5,419 nt of DNA from Variovorax sp. (GTDB taxonomy: Bacteria; Pseudomonadota; Gammaproteobacteria; Burkholderiales; Burkholderiaceae_C). Shown one piece after another: positions 1 through 5,419 of this stretch. Location of the stretch: the NCBI GenBank assembly GCA_028292145.1, contig JAQGMX010000529.1:1-5419 (forward strand), given 5' to 3'. A program made the translations under genes and the position numbers. Numbering within the stretch: position 1 is the stretch's first letter; each line of letters opens with the position of its first letter. The notes below the pieces were generated by a model that saw only the letters and a program-made list of their open reading frames with translations, had not been told where the DNA came from and ran no database searches.

Positions 1-700
1 TCGCCAGGAAGGCCACGAGTTCCGCCACCTCCTCGACGCTGGTTGCCCGGCCCATCGGCGTGGCCCGCATCAGCTGGTCCAGCATCGGCTTGGCCGCTTC
101 GCCGGACAGGCCCTCGGTCAACACCGCTCCGGGTCCGATGCAGTTCAGCGAGATGTCGTCCCTGGCCCATTCGAGCGCCAAGGTCCGCATGAGACCGAGC
201 ACACCGGCCCGCGCGGCGATGGAGTGCGCGATTCCCATCGAGCCCCGATCGACACCCGACAGCGAAATGCTCACGACAGTGCCTCGTCGTGCCTTCAGAT
301 ACGGATAAGCGGCACGGGTCACGGTGAAGATCGCCGACAGGTTCACGTCGATCACAGCATCCCAGCCCTTGCGGCTGATGTCGACCGCTGGAGCGAAGAA
401 CTGCCCGCCGGCGTTGTTCACCAGCAGGTCGATTCCCTGCCGGTCGCCGACCTTGCGGACCAGCGCTTCGACGGCGTCCGTGTGACGGACGTTGCAGGTT
501 TCGAATTGGAAGCGGCCCTGCAGCCCTTCGGCCAGACGGGCCGTTTCTTCCAGCGCTTCCGCACGCCGTCCGGTTCCGAAGACGTCCATGCCGAGCGACA
601 TCAGCCGCAGTGCGATGCCTCGACCGATGCCGGAGCCGGCGCCTGTGACGAACGCGTGTCGCCCGGCATGAACGTCGCTGCGAAGTACCTGCAGATTCAT
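1..700 (-). CDS. SDR family oxidoreductase, DECR/PECR (2-enoyl/2,4-dienoyl-CoA reductase)-like, C-terminus beyond window
   Basis: Cytosolic Rossmann-fold oxidoreductase; 233 residues are visible with no stop before the window edge, so about 30-50 residues are missing (the usual TGQ...VDGG end is not seen). The cofactor loop TGAGSGIG is at residues 19-26, and Arg45-Arg46 after the second beta strand suggest NADP(H). NNAG is at 95-98 and the structural/catalytic Asn is N120 (DVNL). Where classical SDRs have YxxxK this protein has Ser160 and Arg164 (HSIAARAG), and there is no tyrosine from 135 to 233. Ser/Arg at this site, the following ALEWA stretch (175-179) and an N-terminal VLRSDVHAGR leader resemble peroxisomal trans-2-enoyl-CoA reductase and its bacterial relatives, as I recall them. 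The start is ATG at 698-700, overlapping the CoA-transferase stop as ATGA with a strong ribosome binding site. An acyl-CoA substrate is inferred from family and operon; another carbonyl or enoyl substrate is possible. Confidence 0.9.
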   Translation of the reverse strand, partial: MNLQVLRSDVHAGRHAFVTGAGSGIGRGIALRLMSLGMDVFGTGRRAEALEETARLAEGLQGRFQFETCNVRHTDAVEALVRKVGDRQGIDLLVNNAGGQFFAPAVDISRKGWDAVIDVNLSAIFTVTRAAYPYLKARRGTVVSISLSGVDRGSMGIAHSIAARAGVLGLMRTLALEWARDDISLNCIGPGAVLTEGLSGEAAKPMLDQLMRATPMGRATSVEEVAELVAFLA

Positions 701-1785
701 GGATGATCCCCTCCGATGGTCGGTGTGGCGCTGCGTGACGGCCTTCGACCGTCGAAGAGCACCGGAAACGATGGCACATGCTCGCCGGACGGCAGCATGA
801 CGGACACCGCGCCAGGGCGCATCGCGCGCACCCGCGCCAGCGCATCGGCGGGCTCGTGCACGCTGCCCGCCGGTATCTGCAACGCCTGCATCCGGGCCAA
901 CACGGCTGCACTGGTCTGCGGCAAAGTCCAGGCTTCGACCAATGCGTCAAAATGGGCGGCCCTGGCGATTCGCTCATCGATCGGTGCGTCTTCGCCGCCG
1001 ACGAGCGTGCGAAGCTTCAGCCAGTAGGCATCGAGCCCGCCGAGGATGTAGACATGGCCGTCGGCGCAGCGGTAGATGCTCGACGGCGCCGAAGCGCGAT
1101 CGCGGTTGCCCATCGGCGGGGCCAGCGGCGACCCTTCGCTCATGGTCAGCACGGCCGGTCCGACCATCGTCGCCACGGCGACCTCCATCATCGAGATGTC
1201 GACCAATCGACCTTCCCCGGACGGGTCCAGCAAAGCCATCGCGGTGGCGAAACCGGCATGCAATCCGCAGAACATGTCGACCGGCCAGCCCGACGACAAC
1301 CGGGGCGCGCCGCCTTCGTCGCCGTTGAGCTGGGCGAATCCCGACTCGCACTGCGCGATGGTGTCCATGCAGGTGCGCGCGTCCTGCTGTCCGTAGCCTG
1401 AGATCAGCGTGATCACCAGATGCGGAAAACGCGCGCGCAGGCTCTGGCCGTCCAGCCGAAGGCCGACGAGCGACGACGGCGCGAGATTGCAGACGAACGC
1501 ATGCGCGTCGGTCAGCAAGGCATCCAGCGCCGCCCTGTCTGCGGCGTTGCGCAGGTCCAGCACACGGCTGTTCTTGCCGGTGTTGAACGCACGCGTGTAG
1601 TAGCTGCCGAAGGCATTGCCCGGCAGCGTGCGGGAGCGATCGCCGCCAGGCGACTCGATCTTGATCACCTCCGCGCCGTAGTCCCCTAGGTATTGCGCAG
1701 CCGTCGGCCCCGCGATGAATTGCGACAGGTCCACCACGCGCTTGCCCTGCAAAGGACGTGGCGGCCCACCGGCAGCTTCAGGCAT
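697..1785 (-). CDS. Class III (CaiB/BaiF, formyl-CoA transferase family) CoA-transferase
   Basis: Predicted cytosolic enzyme of 362 residues that would move CoA from an acyl-CoA donor to a free carboxylate. The N-terminus has the family signature: PLQGKRVVDLSQFIAGP (11-27), then YLGDYGAEVIKIE (32-44) and the GxDxxR-like GGDRSR (47-52). The expected catalytic Asp of the family is Asp170 in WPVDMFCGLHAG; GRLVDISMMEV (192-202) follows, and the C-terminal domain includes a YxxxDGHVYI segment (238-247). The protein ends at the PTIGGDHP motif (355-362), which corresponds to the family's PxLGEHT; the 25-35 residue tail usually found after it is absent. I chose ATG 1783-1785 because homology begins about ten residues later; the frame stays open for 46 more codons inside the ligase gene, without homology. 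The start overlaps the ligase stop by 8 bases and has only a weak ribosome binding site, so translational coupling is likely. Donor and acceptor are unknown. Confidence 0.93.
   Translation of the reverse strand: MPEAAGGPPRPLQGKRVVDLSQFIAGPTAAQYLGDYGAEVIKIESPGGDRSRTLPGNAFGSYYTRAFNTGKNSRVLDLRNAADRAALDALLTDAHAFVCNLAPSSLVGLRLDGQSLRARFPHLVITLISGYGQQDARTCMDTIAQCESGFAQLNGDEGGAPRLSSGWPVDMFCGLHAGFATAMALLDPSGEGRLVDISMMEVAVATMVGPAVLTMSEGSPLAPPMGNRDRASAPSSIYRCADGHVYILGGLDAYWLKLRTLVGGEDAPIDERIARAAHFDALVEAWTLPQTSAAVLARMQALQIPAGSVHEPADALARVRAMRPGAVSVMLPSGEHVPSFPVLFDGRRPSRSATPTIGGDHP
708..714 (-). promoter_or_regulatory. Ribosome binding site of the SDR gene
   Basis: Read on the minus strand this is GGAGGGG, 7 bases before the ATG at 698-700 and inside the last codons of the CoA-transferase. 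It is the strongest Shine-Dalgarno match among the junctions and fixes the SDR start. It suggests that the SDR can be translated efficiently in addition to any coupling through the ATGA overlap. Confidence 0.75.
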
Positions 1786-3115
1786 GGAGCACCCGCTTGG
1801 CCTTGTGGACCGTTCGCGGCAGGCTGCCCGTCTCGACCACTTCGACATGGAACCGGACCTGCAGCCGCTCGCGCAGCCGCTGCGACAGCCGCTCGCCGAG
1901 GTCGGGACTGCTGTCGCCTTCACGCTCCACCTGCAGGCGCACGCCGGTCAAAAATCCGGTGAGCGGGTCTTTCACCGAGTCGTCGAGAACGATGAGATAC
2001 TCGTTCGCCAGCCCGGGAAACGCCCGCACGATGTCCTCCACCGCCGACGGGAAGAGATTGACGCCGCGCACGATGAGCATGTCGTCTGCCCGCCCCAGAA
2101 CGCCACCCGACAAGCGCGCATGCGTACGGCCGTCGGGCGCCGGCCGGCTGTCGCGCACCACCATGTCGCCGGTCCACCAGCGGACCAGCGGGCAGGCCTC
2201 CTTGTCCAGGTGCGTGAGCACCAGAACGCCGCGTTCGCCATCGGCCACCGGCGCCTCGGTCTCGGGATGCAGGATCTCGACGTAGATGAAGTCTTCCGCC
2301 AGCGTCGGCCCGAGCTGCGCAGCGGTATCCCAGCCGATGGGCTGGCATTCGAGCGCGCCGTAGCAATCGAACATCTTCGCGCCCCACTGCCGCTCGATGC
2401 GCTCGCGGGTTCCCGGAATGCTGGCGCCCGGCTCGCCGCCGACGCAGACCATCTCGACCGTCGAACCGGCCAGGTCGTGGCCCAGCTTCTCGGCGGCTTC
2501 GGCCATGTGCGCCATGAACGAAGGCGTACCGATCACGCACCGGCTGCCATACTGGAAGATGGTTTCGATCTGCCGCTGGGTGTCGCCCGAAGACGCCGGA
2601 ATCACCAGCGCGCCGAGCTTCTGCGCAGCCAGCGTGGCGCCCAGCCCGCCCACGAACCAGGCGTAATTGAACATGCACTGGAACACGTCGCCACGGCGCA
2701 GACCTTGCGCATAGAGGCAGCGCGCGTAGAGGTCCGCCCAGCGATCGATGTCGGCCTGCGTCCAGAGAACAGGCGCCGGCCGGGCCGTGGTGCCCGAGGA
2801 AAAATGGACTCGGACAGCTTCGCCGGGACTCACCGCGGCCATGCTGCCGAAAGGCGGCTCCGCGGCGAGCCCCGCGACGTAGTCGGCCTTGCGCGTGAGG
2901 GGCAAGCGCCGCAGGTCCGCCAGACTTTTCAGGTCGCCGGGTTCAAATCCGACCTCCTCGAACACGCGCCGGTAGTGGTTGCTGGTTTGGCTCACGCGCT
3001 GGAGCTGGGTGCGGAGCGAGTCAAGCTGAAAACGCTCGATGCGGTCTCGCGACCAGAGTTCGGCTTCGCTCCAGACGGTGTCCGAGAACGGACCGTCGCC
3101 TTGGGGCCGCGTCAT
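1778..3115 (-). CDS. Phenylacetate-CoA ligase (PaaK)-type AMP-forming acyl/aryl-CoA ligase
   Basis: A 445-residue member of the ANL adenylating superfamily in its short PaaK form (about 430-440 residues is usual). It should activate a carboxylate with ATP to an acyl-adenylate and then form the CoA thioester. Motifs in order: the phosphate-binding loop SSGTT at 106-110, GGEP at 226-229, CYGALE at 251-256 (YGxxE adenine motif), WWTGD at 313-317 (TGD ribose-binding Asp317), and the hinge block GRADDMLIVRGVNLFP at 341-356, which is nearly identical to the PaaK hallmark. A C-terminal lysine-bearing HKAKRV is at 437-442, as in the family's last segment. Substrate is not predictable: the family covers phenylacetate, 2-aminobenzoate and other aromatic or alicyclic acids, and no phenylacetate pathway genes (epoxidase, ring-opening) are seen nearby. 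The ATG at 3113-3115 overlaps the dehydrogenase stop as ATGA; GGAA and AAGGAAG lie 5 and 10 bases upstream. Confidence 0.93.
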   Translation of the reverse strand: MTRPQGDGPFSDTVWSEAELWSRDRIERFQLDSLRTQLQRVSQTSNHYRRVFEEVGFEPGDLKSLADLRRLPLTRKADYVAGLAAEPPFGSMAAVSPGEAVRVHFSSGTTARPAPVLWTQADIDRWADLYARCLYAQGLRRGDVFQCMFNYAWFVGGLGATLAAQKLGALVIPASSGDTQRQIETIFQYGSRCVIGTPSFMAHMAEAAEKLGHDLAGSTVEMVCVGGEPGASIPGTRERIERQWGAKMFDCYGALECQPIGWDTAAQLGPTLAEDFIYVEILHPETEAPVADGERGVLVLTHLDKEACPLVRWWTGDMVVRDSRPAPDGRTHARLSGGVLGRADDMLIVRGVNLFPSAVEDIVRAFPGLANEYLIVLDDSVKDPLTGFLTGVRLQVEREGDSSPDLGERLSQRLRERLQVRFHVEVVETGSLPRTVHKAKRVLHA

Positions 3116-4269
3116 GCCGCTTCCGCTTCCTTGCGCACGGCCCTCGAGAGAACGAGCCGCTGGATTTCCGACGAACCTTCATAGATCTCCAGGATGCGCT
3201 GGTCACGGTACAGGCGCTCGGCCACGGTCGGCTTGCAATAGCCGAGTCCGCCCCAGATCTGCACCGCGCTGTCCGCCGCGCGGTGGGCGACCTCGGACGT
3301 GAACAGTTTGGACATCGCGCCGAGATTTGAGACGTCCTCGCCGTCGTCGTAGGCGCGCGCTGCTTCGTACAACATCATGCGTGCAGCGGAAATCTCGGTC
3401 GCCATATCCGCCAGCTTGAAGCCGATGCCCTGGTTCTCGCCGATCGAGGCACCAAAGGTCTTGCGTTCCACGGCCCTCTTCGCGGCTTCGCGAAAGGCCG
3501 CGATGGCCAGGCCCATCGATTGCGCGGAGACCATGATCCGGCCGACGTTCAAGGTCTGCAATGCCAGCCGGAGCGCGCGGTTGACTTCCCCGATGCGTGC
3601 GCTATCGGGCACCACCAGATCGACCTTCAGGTTCGAGGTCTGCGTCCCGCGAATGCCCATCTTGTCGGACAGTTCATCCACGATGGCACCGGGCTGTTCC
3701 TTGTCGACCATGAACGCGGAGATTCCCCGGCCGGCCAGCGAAGGATCGGTCTTGGCGAACACCACGTAGTAGCGCGATGCGCCGCCGTTCCCGATCCAGT
3801 ATTTCTCGCCCTTCAGCCGCCAGCCGTCGCCCTCCCGCACGGCAGTCGCCTCAATCGCCGCTGCGTCGGATCCGGCGATGCGCTCCGACAGCGCGAAGCT
3901 GGTCGCGCGGCCCTGCGTCATCTCGCGCAGGTAGAAATCCTTCTGCGCGTCGGTGCCGGCCAACAGGATCGGGAAGGCGCCGAGCTGGTAGGCGCACATG
4001 ATCGCCGCAGTCGATGCGCAGTGCGTGCCGAGCGCCTCCACGGCCGCGACCGTTGACACCAGGCTTGCGCCCTCCCCACCCCACTGCTCGGGAAGGAACA
4101 GGCCGACGAACTTGTGCTCGACCAGCGCCTCGATCGTCTCCCAGGGGTAACGCTGGTCGCGGTCGAGTTCGGGGGCCAGCGGAGCGAAACGCTCGCGGCC
4201 GAGGCGATCCGCAAGGGACTGCCAGCGCGCGGAGGATTCGTCGAGACGGGGTTGCCAGAGTACGGTCAC
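3112..4269 (-). CDS. Acyl-CoA dehydrogenase (FAD-dependent)
   Basis: A 385-residue flavoenzyme of normal family length, expected to form the trans-2-enoyl-CoA from an acyl-CoA and pass electrons to electron-transfer flavoprotein. The N-terminal helical domain covers about 1-120, the beta domain 121-230 and the C-terminal helical domain 231-385. Signature 1 is intact (ALSERIAGSD, 126-135). RKTFG at 269-273 and QIWGGLGY at 337-344 are the FAD-contacting motifs. The catalytic base sits in IYEGSSEIQRL as Glu364, the position used by medium- and short-chain enzymes rather than the isovaleryl-CoA type. By eye the position of the glutaryl-CoA dehydrogenase carboxylate-binding Arg is Thr87, arguing against a dicarboxyl-CoA substrate. 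Pro347 replaces an often acidic residue in signature 2. The start is GTG 4267-4269, overlapping the livM stop as GTGA; the frame remains open far upstream through livM, but that part has no dehydrogenase homology. Chain length and branching are unknown. Confidence 0.95.
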   Translation of the reverse strand: MTVLWQPRLDESSARWQSLADRLGRERFAPLAPELDRDQRYPWETIEALVEHKFVGLFLPEQWGGEGASLVSTVAAVEALGTHCASTAAIMCAYQLGAFPILLAGTDAQKDFYLREMTQGRATSFALSERIAGSDAAAIEATAVREGDGWRLKGEKYWIGNGGASRYYVVFAKTDPSLAGRGISAFMVDKEQPGAIVDELSDKMGIRGTQTSNLKVDLVVPDSARIGEVNRALRLALQTLNVGRIMVSAQSMGLAIAAFREAAKRAVERKTFGASIGENQGIGFKLADMATEISAARMMLYEAARAYDDGEDVSNLGAMSKLFTSEVAHRAADSAVQIWGGLGYCKPTVAERLYRDQRILEIYEGSSEIQRLVLSRAVRKEAEAA

Positions 4270-5291
4270 TTGCTTATCTCCAGGGATGTCGATGCGGTTG
4301 GTTTGGATTCGGCGACAACCTTGGCTGCCGGACGGAACATGCGGAACAGACGAGAAAGCGGCCGAGCCAGCCCCATGAGACCTTGCGGAAAGAACGCAAG
4401 CACCATCACGAGCACGCTCCCGAGCACGATCTTGTCGACGTACCCGCCGAACGAAAAGAACTTCTCCTGCGTGAGCACAAGTGCCGTCGCGAGCAGCGGC
4501 CCCAGCAGCTGGCGACGGCCGACCAGGATCACCGCCGTGAGCATCAGGATCAGGAAGTAGTTCTCGAGGATGTCTACGCTGACATAGGCACGCTGGTACG
4601 CATAGAGCCAACCGGCCGTTGCCGTGATCGGCGCGGAAAACAGGAACACCTGCAGGCGGACGCGCGCCGGATCGATGCCGCCGACGGTTGCGAGACGTGG
4701 GTTCAGGTGGGTCATGATGGCCGCGGCGCCCAGGCGCGAATTCCGGAAGCGATCGACCAGGTAGATCGCGACCACCAGCATGCCGAACGCATACGGCCAG
4801 AGCTCGCGGTCGGTGCGCGCGGTGAGCGAAAGACCGGCGAACGACAGGTCGAGCATCGGCAGGCCGCGCACGCCGTCGGAGCCGCCCAGGAAGGCCCAGT
4901 TCGCGGCGAGCGACATCGCGACGACCGCCACCGCGTAGGTCACCAGCGAGAACACGAACTCGCGCAGCCGCAGCGTCACCAGGCCGATCACCGCGGCGAA
5001 CACCAGCGAGATCGCGATCGACGCGGCCAGCGTGCCCCAAGCGCCGAATCCGGCCCGCGTGGAAAGCAGTGCGGTCGCATACGCGCCCACCGCGAAGAAG
5101 ACCGTGTGCCCGAGGCTGACTTCGCCGAGGTCGGAGACGATCACATCGAGGCCGTACGACATCACGGCAAGGATCGCGATCAGCACCGCGGCACTGTAGA
5201 CCGATGCGCTGCCGCCGAGCAGCGAGGGGGCGAACAGGACGGCGACGCCCAACGGCAGGAGTGCGATGCGACGCATGCTTGGCCGGCTCAT
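4266..5291 (-). CDS. livM: LIV-type branched-chain amino acid ABC transporter permease, LivM family
   Basis: A 341-residue inner-membrane permease with about eight to ten hydrophobic segments (roughly 9-25, 31-47, 62-78, 87-105, 112-132, 164-180, 213-232, 244-258, 262-274, 286-304). The LivM hallmark is clear: LGEVSLGHTVFFAVGAYATAL at 55-75, LGGSDGVRGLP at 135-145, and FFPQGLMGL at 300-308 near the end. It would pair with the LivH-type protein encoded just upstream and with two ATPases and a binding protein not in the window. In this context it probably imports the carboxylate used by the downstream enzymes rather than an amino acid (inference). Two conserved cytoplasmic loops are unusual: the GRAL-AIRENE-type loop reads RNSRLGAAAIMTHLNP (183-198), and the GGxGTxxGP loop reads VGRRQLLGP (257-265). 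The tail from 310 is basic and soluble. ATG 5289-5291 overlaps the livH stop (ATGA) with a good ribosome binding site; Met6 is a weaker alternative start. Confidence 0.92.
   Translation of the reverse strand: MSRPSMRRIALLPLGVAVLFAPSLLGGSASVYSAAVLIAILAVMSYGLDVIVSDLGEVSLGHTVFFAVGAYATALLSTRAGFGAWGTLAASIAISLVFAAVIGLVTLRLREFVFSLVTYAVAVVAMSLAANWAFLGGSDGVRGLPMLDLSFAGLSLTARTDRELWPYAFGMLVVAIYLVDRFRNSRLGAAAIMTHLNPRLATVGGIDPARVRLQVFLFSAPITATAGWLYAYQRAYVSVDILENYFLILMLTAVILVGRRQLLGPLLATALVLTQEKFFSFGGYVDKIVLGSVLVMVLAFFPQGLMGLARPLSRLFRMFRPAAKVVAESKPTASTSLEISK
4278..4281 (-). promoter_or_regulatory. Ribosome binding site deciding the GTG start of the acyl-CoA dehydrogenase
   Basis: On the minus strand GGAG (within CTGGAGATAAGCAA) stands 8 bases before GTG 4267-4269. 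No ATG lies near the start of homology, and the first residues after this GTG (TVLWQPRLD) lead into the dehydrogenase N-terminal helix, so the site supports a GTG start overlapping the livM stop. Confidence 0.72.
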
Positions 5292-5419
5292 CCGTGCGCT
5301 CCCGCCGCCGCGCTGGCGCTGAGTCCGCCGGGACGCAGCACGAGCAGCCCGATCAGTACGAGAAATGCCGCCGCGGTCGTATAAGCCGGCGAAACCAGCG
5401 CGCCGAAAAGCGCCGTGAA
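5288..5419 (-). CDS. livH: LivH-type branched-chain amino acid ABC transporter permease, C-terminal fragment
   Basis: Only the last 43 codons are in the window; the gene begins beyond position 5419. The peptide has a hydrophobic final membrane segment (SPAYTTAAAFLVLIGLLVLR) directly followed by PGGL, which matches the LivH end pattern of a last transmembrane helix and an RPxGL motif. The tail is short and Ala/Gly-rich (SASAAAGAHG) and ends with TGA at 5288-5290. The stop overlaps the livM ATG by 4 bases, the standard livH-livM order. The assignment rests on this short match plus position next to livM. Nothing can be said of the rest of the protein or of the promoter, which must be upstream of the window. 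Confidence 0.82.
   Translation of the reverse strand, partial: FTALFGALVSPAYTTAAAFLVLIGLLVLRPGGLSASAAAGAHG
5299..5303 (-). promoter_or_regulatory. Ribosome binding site of livM
   Basis: On the minus strand GGGAG is 7 bases before ATG 5289-5291, inside the end of livH. This spacing favours the first Met over the Met six codons in (ATG at 5274-5276). Confidence 0.65.

Noticed and set aside
660..715. A frameshift that would join the CoA-transferase tail to the SDR N-terminus (…GGDHP then MNLQVLRSDV, which looks like a CaiB-type tail)
   Set aside because: The VLRSDVHAGR leader also fits the N-terminus of PECR-like SDRs (a VFRPDLFAGR-like pattern), and a strong ribosome binding site precedes the SDR ATG. 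Two separate genes with an ATGA overlap explain it better.
1786..1923. Longer CoA-transferase start at ATG 1921-1923
   Set aside because: The extra 46 residues lie wholly inside the ligase gene, are Arg/Ser/Cys-rich and have no counterpart in the family.
1715..3184. Long plus-strand open frame of 489 codons opposite the ligase and CoA-transferase
   Set aside because: It is antisense to two genes with clear motifs and shows no family pattern. Its Arg/His/Gln/Ala-rich composition is what the complement of a high-GC gene gives.
4270..5040. Upstream in-frame extension of the acyl-CoA dehydrogenase to ATG 5040
   Set aside because: It runs through livM in another frame, is Arg/Asp/Gly-rich without any domain, and is replaced by a GTG start with a good ribosome binding site at the point where homology begins.
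4014..5384. Plus-strand open frame of 456 codons opposite livM
   Set aside because: It is very rich in Arg, His, Gln, Asp and Glu, as expected for the complement of hydrophobic Leu/Val/Ile codons. It spans a convincing permease gene and the start of the dehydrogenase.
1..5419. Internal promoters, terminators, CRISPR, tRNA, insertion sequences or repeats
   Set aside because: There is no intergenic DNA, and I saw no direct repeat arrays, inverted repeat ends, hairpin plus T-run or tRNA-like sequence on either strand.

Overview
The window is high-GC DNA (roughly two thirds G+C by eye), coding throughout. All six genes lie on the minus strand, so transcription runs from high to low coordinates. 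Gene content and style (a LIV-type ABC transporter fused into an operon with acyl-CoA genes, high GC, tight overlaps) suggest a proteobacterium, most likely of the Burkholderiales. That placement is an inference from style, not from a marker gene.

In order of transcription: the last 43 codons of a LivH-type permease (5288-5419, cut by the window edge); a complete LivM-type permease (4266-5291); an acyl-CoA dehydrogenase with a GTG start (3112-4269); a PaaK-type AMP-forming acyl/aryl-CoA ligase (1778-3115); a class III (CaiB/BaiF) CoA-transferase (697-1785); and a short-chain dehydrogenase/reductase of the DECR/PECR-like type (1-700, cut at its C-terminus by the window edge). Every junction overlaps: four by 4 bases (ATGA or GTGA) and one by 8 bases. 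There is no intergenic DNA, and I see no promoter, terminator, RNA gene, repeat or mobile element.

The likely joint role is uptake of a carboxylic acid (aromatic, alicyclic or branched) by a LIV-type ABC importer, activation to a CoA thioester by the ligase and/or the CoA-transferase, then FAD-dependent alpha,beta-desaturation and an NADP(H)-dependent reduction of a CoA-thioester intermediate. The substrate cannot be read from the sequence. No enoyl-CoA hydratase, thiolase, regulator, ABC ATPase or binding protein falls inside the window; they may lie outside it.

The parts are known families. The points worth a second look are the SDR active site, which has Ser/Arg in place of the usual Tyr/Lys and no nearby tyrosine; the presence of two CoA-activating enzymes side by side; the pairing of a dehydrogenase with an enoyl-reductase-like SDR; unusual loops in LivM; and a CoA-transferase that lacks the usual C-terminal tail.
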